Source: Loktanella sp. SALINAS62
GTDB lineage: Bacteria; Pseudomonadota; Alphaproteobacteria; Rhodobacterales; Rhodobacteraceae
DNA length: 64,000 nt
Assembly: GCF_018263905.1 (NCBI RefSeq)
Contig: NZ_JAAFZU010000015.1
Location: 20,890-84,889 of the forward strand
Direction: 5' to 3'
The notes beneath the pieces were generated by a model. That model saw only the letters and a list, made by a program, of their open reading frames with translations, did not search any database and had not been told where the DNA came from. This document shows, piece after piece, positions 34,483 through 44,488 of this stretch. A program made the position numbers and the translations under genes. Each line of letters opens with the position of its first letter. Position 1 is the first letter of the stretch.

Positions 34483-34514
34483 GATGCGGGCCGACGCGAA
34501 CGCCGACCCGCATC
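34483..34514 (-). other. UUCG-capped 14-bp hairpin after the binding-protein gene
   Basis: On the minus strand GATGCGGGTCGGCG and CGTCGGCCCGCATC pair over 14 bp (two G-T pairs) and close a TTCG tetraloop, one of the most stable RNA loops. It lies 12 bases after the stop of the solute-binding-protein gene and before the SDR gene. No U-run follows. Such structures commonly protect the binding-protein message and lower expression of later genes. Confidence 0.65.
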
Positions 34515-34525
34515 ATCGGGGAGGA

Positions 34526-35485
34526 TCAGAAAACAGGCTTGGTATAGTCGCCCATGTTGTCCTGCGTGATCTTCGGTGTGTCGAAGTAGTTCAGGAACGG
34601 CACCTCTTCGCCGTTCAGCACGTCGATAGCGGTCTGCAACGCGGCCTCTGCGTCATCAACCGGGGACTGGTAGATCGATCCCCAGTAATCGCCAGCTTCC
34701 ATCGCTTCGTAGCCCACCGCAAAGTTGGTGGCCCCGACGAAAACGATGTCGCCCGCACGGTCAGCGGCACGGGCCGCGTTCAATGCGCCCACACCCATGT
34801 TGTCGTCACCGGCATAGACGCCGTCGATGTCGTCATACTTGACCAGGAACGCTTCCATGACCTGCTGGGACTTTTCACGGTTCCAGTCGCCGGGCTGGGT
34901 TTCGACCAGCGTAACGTTCGGGCAGACCTCTGGCAGACGCTCTTCAAAGCCCTGTGCGCGTTCGATTGCGGTGGTGTAGCCGGGCTGGCCCGAAATCTGG
35001 ACGACCCGCGCTTCGTCCTGCATACCCAGTGCGGTGAAACGGTCACACATGATCTCTGCCGACCGTGCGCCCTGCGTGATGTTGTCCGGGCCTGAAAAGG
35101 AAGCCACGAAATCAAAACCGGCCTCGGCGATGTTCGAGTTGGTGACGACAACCGGGATGTCAGCCTGGCTGGCCTTGCGGACAGCGGGAATGACGGCTTC
35201 ACCGTTGGTCGGCCAGATGATGATGGCATCGACGCTTTGCTGGATCAGGTCTTCGACCTGCGCGATTTGCCGGGCAACATCGCCGCCGGCATCCAGCACG
35301 ACGACGTCGACGTTTTCGTTGGCTTCGGCAGCGGCGATGAACGCCTGTTCATAGGTGGTCTGATAGCTGTCGACGCCCACGTTGTTTTGCGTGATGCCGA
35401 TGGTCATCGGGCCATGTGCTTCTGCAAAGGCGGCAGAGCCGATCAGCGCCGTCGTGCATGCAAGTGCGATAGAAGTTGTCTTCAT
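34526..35485 (-). CDS. CUT2-family periplasmic sugar-binding protein (RbsB-like)
   Basis: 319 residues with Sec signal (MKTTSIALACTTALIGSAAFA). Type-1 periplasmic binding fold: MTIGITQNNVGVDSYQTTYEQ, VLDAGGDVARQIAQVEDLIQQ, DAIIIWPTNGEAVIPAVRKA, and DGVYAGDDNMGVGALNA. This is the receptor of the transporter at 30088-33583. First gene of the minus-strand operon, facing a divergent regulator gene, and followed by a very stable hairpin expected to set its higher expression. Confidence 0.9.
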   Translation of the reverse strand: MKTTSIALACTTALIGSAAFAEAHGPMTIGITQNNVGVDSYQTTYEQAFIAAAEANENVDVVVLDAGGDVARQIAQVEDLIQQSVDAIIIWPTNGEAVIPAVRKASQADIPVVVTNSNIAEAGFDFVASFSGPDNITQGARSAEIMCDRFTALGMQDEARVVQISGQPGYTTAIERAQGFEERLPEVCPNVTLVETQPGDWNREKSQQVMEAFLVKYDDIDGVYAGDDNMGVGALNAARAADRAGDIVFVGATNFAVGYEAMEAGDYWGSIYQSPVDDAEAALQTAIDVLNGEEVPFLNYFDTPKITQDNMGDYTKPVF

Positions 35486-35612
35486 CGTAATTCCTCCCAG
35501 TCAAAAATGTCGATCGCGGCCAACCTCCTGGCCCGAAGCCGTCTGGCCCCTGCAATCTGACGTCTACAAAGCCTGACTTACCGCAACGAATCCCCGCCCA
35601 TCTTGTCCGGAT

Positions 35613-35630
35613 TGGATTAAATTATATCCA
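35613..35630. promoter_or_regulatory. Candidate operator, inverted repeat TGGAT-N8-ATCCA
   Basis: TGGAT (35613-35617) and ATCCA (35626-35630) are perfectly inverted around an AT-rich centre; a further TGGAT half-site begins at 35656. They sit in the 203-base spacer between the binding-protein operon and the divergent regulator, where the regulator would be expected to bind. The AT-rich centre (TAAATTAT) may overlap a -10 element. Confidence 0.4.
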
Positions 35631-35688
35631 TTTTGATCTTTTTTGGAATACTCACTGGATATCAAATCGAACAATTTAGAGGCACGCC

Positions 35689-37497
35689 ATGAAGAAACCA
35701 GCCATCCCCACCCCTGATCAACATAAATCCGGTGCCATGCATTATCAGTCGGCAGAAAATATCCATAACGGACATCACACGGCGGATTCATCCGCCGCGT
35801 CCGCTGGTCTGGATATGCCGCAAATCGTCGGGTTTCTGCAGGAGCTGCTGACAGAGCTGGACAGTGCGATCGAACCGGGCGCCCCGAACCCCTATATGAA
35901 CATGCTGCTGCACCTTCTCGACTCTCATTTCGAGGGTCGGGTGGTGTCGCCGTCGTCGATGGTCGCGAGTTCAGGTGTTCCCTACGCCACCAGCACGCGC
36001 AAGCTTGCGGAAATCACCGACGCGGGCCTGATCGAACAGCGTGCCCGGACCAAGACCGGCAAAACGTTTTCACTGCATCCCAGCCCAAAACTGCTGTCGC
36101 TGTTTCATCAGCTCAGCAGTCGGATCGACCGGATCGCACGCGAACGCTATGGCCAGACGAGTGCAGCCAGCACCGATTACTACTTCGGCGAGTCCTATCA
36201 GCCGGGTCAGGCAACGATCCCCCCGCCCCGTGCCTTGCGCCAAGCGCTGAAATTGCCGGGCGGCCTGCGTATTCTGGTGCATGGCGATCCGACGTTCATG
36301 GTCATGGAAAACCTCAAACGTCAGTTTGAACAGATGATCGGCACGGACATCGTTCAGCGCGCATTTTCCATCGACCGTCTGCGCGAAGAAAGCCTGCGCA
36401 ACGCCGACCGCGCCAAAAGCCGCTATGACCTGATCGCGGTCGATTTGCCGTGGGTTGGGGAATTCGTCAAAAAGGGCGTCATCCGTCCCCTGCACGATGT
36501 CATGGACATCAACCGGCTGGACCCCAGCGATTTCCACACCGCCGGATGGCGCGCGGCCCATTGGGAAGGTGTGCCTTATGGCGTTCCCAGCCAAACGACA
36601 CCGGAACTGATGTTCTATCGGCGGGACTGGTTCTCTCGGGCTGGACTGCAGGCCCCCAAGACGACCGACGATGTCATCGCCGCAGCACGTCAGTTTCACG
36701 AACCGCAACACGGTCGCTACGGTGTGGCTTGGAACGGCGCGCGCGGCACCGCACTGGGACATACGTTCATGATGACCTGTGCCGATTTCGGACAGCCGGT
36801 CATCGACATGGGCGCCATCGCGGGTGGCTATGACGCCGATCATCTGGATCGCGACGATTTACGCCCGATGCTGGACAGTGACCGCGCGCTTGCCGCTGCG
36901 GAATACCTGATGGAGCTGCTGGATTATTCCCCGCCCGATATCCTGTCGATGTCGTGGTACGAACGGGTCCGCCCCTATGCGGCCGGTCGCGTGGCGATGG
37001 CCTATGGCTATACCCTTCTGGCCCCGTATTTCGAACTGGACGATACCTGCCCGGCCCATGGCAATACAGGCTATGTGCCGCATCCACACGGGCCGAACGC
37101 CGCCCCCATCGCGCCTGTCGGCGGGTATGTCCTGTGCATTCCGGCCAACCTGCCCGATGACCGGATCCCCGACACGGTCGAGGCGCTGGTCGCCTTTACC
37201 TCGCCCGCCGCACAAAAGCTTTACGCGCTTGAAGGCAGCCGCACAGCACCGCGTTATTCGGTCGGATCGGACCCGGACGTCCGCCGCCTATCGCCGATCT
37301 TTGAACTGGTCGACCAGATGTCCTGGCGGGACGAGCTTCAATTCTGGCCGCGCCCGCCAATTCCGCAGATTTCAGACATCATCAGCGTCTGCGGCACAGA
37401 ACTGCATGACATGCTGCGCGGGATCGTCACGCCCCGGCAGGCGCTTGCCCGCGCGCAGGCGCAGGCAGAACAGCTACTACGACAATCGGTCACTTGA
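35689..37497 (+). CDS. Winged-helix / solute-binding-protein fusion, probable one-component regulator
   Basis: 602 residues without a signal peptide or membrane segment. Residues about 45-145 form a winged helix-turn-helix (SPSSMVASSGVPYATSTRKL, 87-106; wing RARTKTGKTF). From about 193 the chain is a complete type-1 extracellular solute-binding protein (MalE-like): GLRILVHGDPTF, YDLIAVDLPWVGEFVKKGVI, PYGVPSQTTPELMFYRRDWF, YAAGRVAMAYGYT. A binding protein of this family should be periplasmic, so here it appears recruited as a cytoplasmic ligand sensor. It is divergent from a CUT2 operon and precedes catabolic genes, which it likely controls. Confidence 0.75.
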   Translation: MKKPAIPTPDQHKSGAMHYQSAENIHNGHHTADSSAASAGLDMPQIVGFLQELLTELDSAIEPGAPNPYMNMLLHLLDSHFEGRVVSPSSMVASSGVPYATSTRKLAEITDAGLIEQRARTKTGKTFSLHPSPKLLSLFHQLSSRIDRIARERYGQTSAASTDYYFGESYQPGQATIPPPRALRQALKLPGGLRILVHGDPTFMVMENLKRQFEQMIGTDIVQRAFSIDRLREESLRNADRAKSRYDLIAVDLPWVGEFVKKGVIRPLHDVMDINRLDPSDFHTAGWRAAHWEGVPYGVPSQTTPELMFYRRDWFSRAGLQAPKTTDDVIAAARQFHEPQHGRYGVAWNGARGTALGHTFMMTCADFGQPVIDMGAIAGGYDADHLDRDDLRPMLDSDRALAAAEYLMELLDYSPPDILSMSWYERVRPYAAGRVAMAYGYTLLAPYFELDDTCPAHGNTGYVPHPHGPNAAPIAPVGGYVLCIPANLPDDRIPDTVEALVAFTSPAAQKLYALEGSRTAPRYSVGSDPDVRRLSPIFELVDQMSWRDELQFWPRPPIPQISDIISVCGTELHDMLRGIVTPRQALARAQAQAEQLLRQSVT

Positions 37498-37508
37498 GGG
37501 AGGAAATC

Positions 37509-38318
37509 ATGGACCCCAAACGCCTAGAAGGTAAGAATATCCTGATCACCGGCGCCGCGCGCGGCATGGGTGCGGCGAACGCCGAAGCCTTTGCCGCACA
37601 GGGTGCGAACGTCTGCATTGGCGATCTGGACGGTGATGCCGCACAGGATATGGCCGACAAGATCAACGCCGCCGGCAACGGCAAGGCCGTGGCGATCCGG
37701 ATGGATGTGACAAAGCGCGAAGACAACGCCGCCGCCGTCGCTGCCACGGTCGAGGCATTCGGGTCCATCAACGTCGGCCTGTTCAACGCGGGCCTGAACA
37801 AACCCCGTTTCTTCATGGATATCGATGAAGACAACTGGGACATGATCATGACTGTCAACACAAAGGCGATGTGGCTGGGCATGCAGGAAACCGCCCGCCA
37901 GATGATTGCCCAGGGACCGATGGACAAACACCCCTACAAGATCATCAATGTCGGTTCCATCGCGTCCCGCAAGCCGCTTTTGGACGTGACCGTCTACTGC
38001 ACCTCGAAATACGGCGTGCTGGCGCTGACCCATTGCGGCGCACTGGGACTGTCCGAACACAACATTACCGTCAACGGTTATGCGCCCGGCGTCGTGGTCA
38101 CCCCGCTGTGGGAACAGTTGGACAAGGATCTGGTCGATATCGGCTTCAAGCAAAAAGAGGGTCAGGCCTACGAGGACATCGTCCGCGACGCGCTTCAGAT
38201 CAAGCGCGTGTCTTACCCCGACGACATCACCGGCACCGCGTCGTTCCTTGTCAGCAATGACAGCGATTACATGACCGGTCAGATGATCCACATCGATGGC
38301 GGCTGGTGCATCCAGTAA
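37509..38318 (+). CDS. SDR dehydrogenase
   Basis: 269 residues; ATG at 37509 follows GAGGGAGGAA. NAD motif TGAARGMGAANAEAF, Asp at beta2 end (IGDLDGD), FNAGLNKP, catalytic Ser in NVGSIAS and YxxxK in YCTSKYGVLALTH. The C-terminus matches the SDR at 33627 (WEQLDKDLVDIGF, DSDYMTGQMIHIDGGW), so the two are paralogues likely acting on related alcohols. Begins the plus-strand catabolic run 11 bases after the regulator. The NNAG motif reads FNAG, a mild deviation. Confidence 0.87.
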   Translation: MDPKRLEGKNILITGAARGMGAANAEAFAAQGANVCIGDLDGDAAQDMADKINAAGNGKAVAIRMDVTKREDNAAAVAATVEAFGSINVGLFNAGLNKPRFFMDIDEDNWDMIMTVNTKAMWLGMQETARQMIAQGPMDKHPYKIINVGSIASRKPLLDVTVYCTSKYGVLALTHCGALGLSEHNITVNGYAPGVVVTPLWEQLDKDLVDIGFKQKEGQAYEDIVRDALQIKRVSYPDDITGTASFLVSNDSDYMTGQMIHIDGGWCIQ

Positions 38319-38377
38319 CCAACCACACCCTTTTTCACAAACACTGACCGGGCCGTTTCCGCCCGAAGGAGAGACCT

Positions 38378-39676
38378 ATGTCACGCGCATTGATGCCGAA
38401 CCTTTTGACCCCACAGGATCTGGAACCAAACTGGGAATGGCGGGAAAAAATCCCGGCATGGGGTCATATGTCCGTCGATTTCGAACGCCGGATCGATCAC
38501 GACCGCCTGCGCCGCTATCGTCTGGCGCGCACGGAACAGGCGCTGAAAGCGTCTGGCGCGGGCACGTTGTTGCTGTTTGACGTGAACAACATCCGTTACG
38601 TCAGCGCGACCAAAATCGGTGAATGGGAACGGGACAAGATGTGCCGCTTCTGCCTGCTGACCGGCGATGAAAGCCCGTATGTCTGGGACTTTGGTTCGGC
38701 GGCGATGCACCACAAACGCCATTCCGACTGGCTGGAACCTGACCACTGCCTTGCTGGCGTCGTCGGCATGCGCGGGACGATCCCGCCTGAATTCGGTCTG
38801 ATGCAGAAATATGCCAAGCAGATCGCCGGACTGATCCGCGATGCGGGCATGGGCGATATGCCGGTGGGTGTGGATTACGCGGAAACCGCGATGTTCCACG
38901 CACTGAAGGAAGAAGGTCTGAACATCGTCGATGGCCAGCAGATCATGCTGTCTGCCCGCGAAATCAAGAACTGGGACGAAATCCAGCTTTTGACGCAGGC
39001 GGCGGCAATGGTCGATGGCGTCTACCACATGATCTACGAAGAACTGAAACCCGGCGTGCGCGAAAATGATATCGTCGCGATGTCCAACAAGATGTTGTAC
39101 GAAATGGGGTCGGATGACGTCGAGGCGATCAACGCCATTTCCGGCGAACGCTGCAACCCGCATCCGCACAATTTCACCGACCGTTTGATCCGGCCCGGTG
39201 ATCAGGCTTTCTTTGACATCCTGCAATCCTATCAGGGATATCGCACCTGCTATTACCGGACCTTTAACGTGGGCCGCGCGACGCCGTCGCAGAATGACGC
39301 CTATGTCAAAGCGCGCGAATGGATCGACGCGTCGATCGCGATGATCAAACCTGGTGTCAGCACCGACAAGGTGGCAGAGGTCTGGCCGACCGCGCAAAGC
39401 CTTGGCTTTGAAAACGAGGATCAGGCCTTTGGTCTGCAATTCGGGCACGGTCTGGGTCTGGCGCTGCATGAACGGCCGATCATCAGCCGCGCGGTCAGCA
39501 TGGATCACCCGATGGAAATCCAGACGGGTATGGTTTTCGCGCTGGAAACCTATTGCCCCGCCACTGACGGCTATTCCGCCGCCCGGATCGAGGAAGAGGT
39601 CGTCGTGACCGAAAACGGGTGTGAGGTCATCAGCCTGTTCCCCGCCGAAGAACTGCCCATCGCGAACCGTTACTGA
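38378..39676 (+). CDS. M24 (creatinase/prolidase-fold) protein with altered metal site
   Basis: 432 residues. The N-terminal creatinase-type domain (LLLFDVNNIRYVSATKIGEW) precedes a pita-bread domain. Expected metal ligands are partly kept: Asp280 in FFDIL, His in FGHGLGLALHE, Glu in FALETYCP and Glu in ARIEEEVVV. The second Asp, 11 residues after the first, is Cys291 (GYRTCYYRTF). The DMSP lyase DddP is also an M24 protein, but its DTD and later Asp pattern is absent. Activity on a C-N or other bond is open. Located between the SDR and the E1/E2 genes. Confidence 0.75.
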   Translation: MSRALMPNLLTPQDLEPNWEWREKIPAWGHMSVDFERRIDHDRLRRYRLARTEQALKASGAGTLLLFDVNNIRYVSATKIGEWERDKMCRFCLLTGDESPYVWDFGSAAMHHKRHSDWLEPDHCLAGVVGMRGTIPPEFGLMQKYAKQIAGLIRDAGMGDMPVGVDYAETAMFHALKEEGLNIVDGQQIMLSAREIKNWDEIQLLTQAAAMVDGVYHMIYEELKPGVRENDIVAMSNKMLYEMGSDDVEAINAISGERCNPHPHNFTDRLIRPGDQAFFDILQSYQGYRTCYYRTFNVGRATPSQNDAYVKAREWIDASIAMIKPGVSTDKVAEVWPTAQSLGFENEDQAFGLQFGHGLGLALHERPIISRAVSMDHPMEIQTGMVFALETYCPATDGYSAARIEEEVVVTENGCEVISLFPAEELPIANRY

Positions 39677-39688
39677 CGCGTGCAGCCT

Positions 39689-39716
39689 CCCACCCTGCGA
39701 CACCCCGCAGGGTGGG
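39689..39716 (+). other. Perfect 11-bp hairpin between the M24 gene and E1alpha
   Basis: CCCACCCTGCG (39689-39699) and CGCAGGGTGGG (39706-39716) pair without mismatch around a 6-base loop; T39688/A39717 adds a pair. No U-run follows, so it is more likely a processing or stabilising element raising E1alpha expression than a terminator. Confidence 0.55.
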
Positions 39717-39745
39717 ATCTGTCCCGCCCCCCCGGAGGATTTCCC

Positions 39746-40723
39746 ATGGCCAAGGCCAAGACCAATACCGAAGACTATCTGCGCATGTACCGCCAAATGG
39801 TGCGCATCCGCACCTTCGAGGATAACGCAAACCAGCTTTATCTGAACGCCAAGATGCCGGGCCTGACGCATATGTATTCCGGTGAAGAAGCTGTCGCCGT
39901 GGGTATTTGTGAAGCGCTGACCGACGACGACCGCATTACGTCCACCCACCGCGGGCACGGGCATTGCGTCGCCAAAGGCGCGAATTTCAAGGAAATGTTC
40001 TGCGAACTGCTGGGCAAGGAAGAAGGCTACTGTCGCGGCAAGGGCGGGTCGATGCACATTGCCGATCAAAGCCACGGCAACCTTGGGGCCAATGCCATCG
40101 TGGGCGGATCAATGGGGATCGCCACGGGATCGGCGCTGCGGGCCAAGTTGCTGGGACAGGACGACGTCACCGTCTGTTTTTTCGGTGACGGCGCTACGGC
40201 GCAGGGTCTGCTGTACGAGGTCATGAACATGGCCGCACTTTGGAACCTGCCCGTCATCTATGCCTGCGAAAACAACGGCTATTCCGAATATACGAAGACA
40301 GAAGAAATCGCCGCTGGCTCTATCACGGCACGCGCCGAAGCCTTTGGGATCGAGGCGTTCAAGGTCGACGGTCAGGATGTGCTGGCCGTAAACGAATTGA
40401 CGCAAAAACTGGTCGCCCGCTGCCGCAAGGGCGAAGGCCCGTTCTTTATCGAATTGGAAACATATCGCTACCACGGCCACCACGTCGGCGACATCAACCG
40501 CGAATATTACCGGACCAAGGACGAAGAAAAGTCCTGGAAAGAGGATCGCGACCCGATCGTGCGCTTTCGTGGCTATCTGGTCGAACAGGGCATCGCCACC
40601 GAAGACGAACTGGAAGCGATGAACGCCGAAATTGCAAAAGACGCAAGCGAGGCCGTCGCCTACGCCGAACAGGCCGCCTATCCCGACGGATCAGAGGTCA
40701 ACATGCACGTTTACGCGGACTGA
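39746..40723 (+). CDS. TPP-dependent dehydrogenase E1 alpha subunit (acetoin dehydrogenase-like)
   Basis: 325 residues from ATG at 39746, with CGGAGG upstream. Strong AcoA/PdhA features: YRQMVRIRTFEDNANQLY, MYSGEEAVAVGICEALTDDD, STHRGHGHCVAKG, and the TPP/Mg motif GDGATAQGLLYEVMNMAALWNLPVIYACENN (in pieces). The THRGHGH and GYCRGKGGSMHIAD segments favour the acetoin dehydrogenase branch over pyruvate dehydrogenase, though they do not exclude it. Forms the E1 heterotetramer with the next gene product and transfers a two-carbon unit to lipoate. Confidence 0.88.
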   Translation: MAKAKTNTEDYLRMYRQMVRIRTFEDNANQLYLNAKMPGLTHMYSGEEAVAVGICEALTDDDRITSTHRGHGHCVAKGANFKEMFCELLGKEEGYCRGKGGSMHIADQSHGNLGANAIVGGSMGIATGSALRAKLLGQDDVTVCFFGDGATAQGLLYEVMNMAALWNLPVIYACENNGYSEYTKTEEIAAGSITARAEAFGIEAFKVDGQDVLAVNELTQKLVARCRKGEGPFFIELETYRYHGHHVGDINREYYRTKDEEKSWKEDRDPIVRFRGYLVEQGIATEDELEAMNAEIAKDASEAVAYAEQAAYPDGSEVNMHVYAD

Positions 40724-40734
40724 GGAGAGCCACC

Positions 40735-41730
40735 ATGAGAGAGATCACACTGTCCCAGGCCGTCAACGAAGCCCTGGCCGAGGAAATGCGCCGCGACCCC
40801 ACAACCTTTATCTTGGGCGAGGACGTTGCCGAAGCGGGCACACCGTTCAAGGTGCTGTCCGGTCTGGTCGAAGAATTCGGCACCGCGCGTGTTATCGACA
40901 CGCCCATATCGGAACCCGGCTTTATGGGTCTGGCCGTCGGGGCCGCGATGACCGGCGCACGTCCCATCGTCGACCTGATGTTCGGCGACTTCATCTTTTT
41001 GATCATGGACCAGCTTTGCAATCAGGCGGCCAAAATCCATTATATGTCCGGCGGCAAACTGAACGTGCCGCTGGTCCTGCGCACCAACATGGGTGCCACC
41101 CGTCGGTCCGCTGCACAGCACAGCCAATCGCTTCAGGCCCTGGTGGCGCATATTCCCGGCGTCAAGGTCGCGATGCCGTCGTCCGCATACGAGGCAAAGG
41201 GACTGCTGAAAACGGCGATCCGCGACAACAACCCTGTCGTCATCTTCGAAGACAAGTTGATGTATCAGGACAAGGCACCCGTGCCGGAAGAGGAATACCT
41301 GATCCCCTTTGGCGTCGCGAACGTCAAACGCGAAGGGTCCGACATCACGCTGATTGCCACGTCATCAATGGTACAGGTCGCGGAAAAAGCCGCCGCAACG
41401 CTGGCCAAGGAAGGCATCGAATGTGAAGTGATCGATCCGCGCACCATCGTCCCGCTGGACGAGGCGACACTGATCGCAAGCGTCAAGAAAACCAGCCGCG
41501 CCATCGTCATCGACGAAGGGCATCAAAGCTACGGTGTGACATCGGAAATTGCCTCTCGCCTGAACGAAAAGGCATTCTACTACCTTGACGCACCCGTGGT
41601 GCGCATGGGGGCGATGGACGTGCCGATCCCTTTCAGCCCCGCGCTGGAAGACCTGACCGTGCCCACACCCGAAGCGGTCGCAGACATGGCGCGCAAACTT
41701 TGCGCCGGGGACATGATCCATGCCGCATGA
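40735..41730 (+). CDS. TPP-dependent dehydrogenase E1 beta subunit (acetoin dehydrogenase-like)
   Basis: 331 residues, ATG at 40735 after GAGGAGAG. Transketolase-type pyrimidine domain (EITLSQAVNEALAEEM, GEDVAEAGTPFKV, IDTPISEPGFMGLAVGAAM) and C-terminal transketolase domain (CEVIDPRTIVPLDEATL, VIDEGHQSYGVTSEIA). Partner of the E1alpha. The gene overlaps the E2 gene by 11 bases. No gene for lipoamide dehydrogenase (E3) lies in the window, so that subunit must be supplied from elsewhere. Confidence 0.9.
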   Translation: MREITLSQAVNEALAEEMRRDPTTFILGEDVAEAGTPFKVLSGLVEEFGTARVIDTPISEPGFMGLAVGAAMTGARPIVDLMFGDFIFLIMDQLCNQAAKIHYMSGGKLNVPLVLRTNMGATRRSAAQHSQSLQALVAHIPGVKVAMPSSAYEAKGLLKTAIRDNNPVVIFEDKLMYQDKAPVPEEEYLIPFGVANVKREGSDITLIATSSMVQVAEKAAATLAKEGIECEVIDPRTIVPLDEATLIASVKKTSRAIVIDEGHQSYGVTSEIASRLNEKAFYYLDAPVVRMGAMDVPIPFSPALEDLTVPTPEAVADMARKLCAGDMIHAA

Positions 41731-43036
41731 CGTAACAATGCCACAGCTTGGCATGGCACAGGACGCGGGCAAGCTCGTGACCTGGATCAAGGCCGAGGGG
41801 GACGCGGTGAAAAAGGGCGACGCCCTATTCGAGGTCGAAACCGACAAGGCCACGATGGAGGTCGAAGCCCAAGCCGACGGTTTTCTGACCCATCTGTCGG
41901 CGTCAGAAGGTGACGATGTGCCTGTGGGGGCCGTCATTGCGCGTATCTCTGACAGTGCCGACGCACCGGCCCCGGCCGCCGCCTCCGCCCCACCCGAAAC
42001 GGACGATACCGCCGACGCCCTGCCAGACGGAAAACCCGTCACAATGCCCCAGCTTGGCATGGCACAGGACACTGGCATGCTGGTCGGCTGGCACAAATCG
42101 CCCGGCGACGCTGTCGCCGTGGGCGACATTCTGTTCGAGGTTGAAACCGACAAAGCCACCATGGACGTCGAGGCAGACAAAGCCGGTTATCTGGCGGCGA
42201 CGCTGGCCGCCGCTGGCGATGACGTGCCCGTGGGCCAGACCGTCGCGATCATCAGTGACGAAAAACCCGCCACGCCAATCGCACGGTCGGTCGCGGACGC
42301 CGCCGCTGCATCCGCACCAAAAAGCGCCAAGGCGGACGATACACCCGCGCAGCCAACATCCGATCCTAAACCGCCAAAACCCGCACCAGCACCCGAACGG
42401 GCGACGTCTCAGGCTGGTCAATCGGGGGGGCGCATCCTTGCCTCGCCCAAGATGCGAAGACTGGCTATCGAACAGGGCCTTGATCTGCAACGGCTGGTCG
42501 ACGCCGGTCATCCGCAACCTTTTCACTGCAACGATCTGGATGCGCTCAAGGCGTTGCCAGACCCCGCATCCCAAACCGCAGCAACCACCGGGGCCACAGC
42601 GGCACTTCGGCTTGTCGCAGAGGTCGCGGGCGAAGCGCTGGCAGATTTCACCGCTTGGGCCAGCGGCAACGGCAGCGCGGATGCGACCGCCATTCTTGCG
42701 GGCCTCGCGGCGGCGTCACTGCCTGCCCCCGGTCCCGTTGCTGTCAGCTATTTTGGTCGCACCACAACATATGTCCTGCCCGCCGACCGGCGTCTGGCCG
42801 GAACAGCCCCGACCGAAGATACCCCGGCGCTGACACTGCGTGACCTGCGCGGATCGCCCCTGTCCTTTGTGGCACTGGGCGCAGAGGACACCCCGGTTCT
42901 GACCCTGACAGGACAGGGCGACACCATGACGTTGACGCTGGAATGCAGCCCCGCCCATCTGGACCCGCAGGATGCGATCCAGTTTCTGACCGATTTTGCA
43001 GGCCGGGTGCAGCAACCGCTGCGCCACCTGCTGTGA
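41720..43036 (+). CDS. E2-like protein: two lipoyl domains, E3-binding domain, degenerate catalytic domain
   Basis: 438 residues. Two lipoyl domains, each with the EVETDKAT lysine (K43 and K145), joined by Ala/Pro-rich linkers, then a peripheral subunit-binding domain around 235-275 (ILASPKMRRLAIEQGLDLQRL). The remaining 150 residues align in outline with the E2 acyltransferase end but lack the DHRxxxG active site: the expected place reads LTLECSPAHLDPQDAIQFL. It can carry acyl-lipoate but probably not transfer it. The intact acyltransferase is encoded separately at 44489-45373, so E2 function is split over two proteins. Confidence 0.82.
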   Translation: MPHDVTMPQLGMAQDAGKLVTWIKAEGDAVKKGDALFEVETDKATMEVEAQADGFLTHLSASEGDDVPVGAVIARISDSADAPAPAAASAPPETDDTADALPDGKPVTMPQLGMAQDTGMLVGWHKSPGDAVAVGDILFEVETDKATMDVEADKAGYLAATLAAAGDDVPVGQTVAIISDEKPATPIARSVADAAAASAPKSAKADDTPAQPTSDPKPPKPAPAPERATSQAGQSGGRILASPKMRRLAIEQGLDLQRLVDAGHPQPFHCNDLDALKALPDPASQTAATTGATAALRLVAEVAGEALADFTAWASGNGSADATAILAGLAAASLPAPGPVAVSYFGRTTTYVLPADRRLAGTAPTEDTPALTLRDLRGSPLSFVALGAEDTPVLTLTGQGDTMTLTLECSPAHLDPQDAIQFLTDFAGRVQQPLRHLL

Positions 43037-43053
43037 CCCTGACGGAGACCGAC

Positions 43054-44478
<1,425 letters not shown>

Positions 44479-44488
44479 GGGGACGACC

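Noticed and set aside
38378..39676. Assignment of the M24 protein as DMSP lyase DddP
   Set aside because: The DTD and following Asp pattern of DddP is absent and the N-terminal region differs; only the fold family is shared.
38381..40075. Long open frame on the minus strand opposite the M24 and E1alpha genes
   Set aside because: It is fully antisense to two genes with clear family motifs; the translation is a typical shadow of GC-rich coding DNA with no domain.
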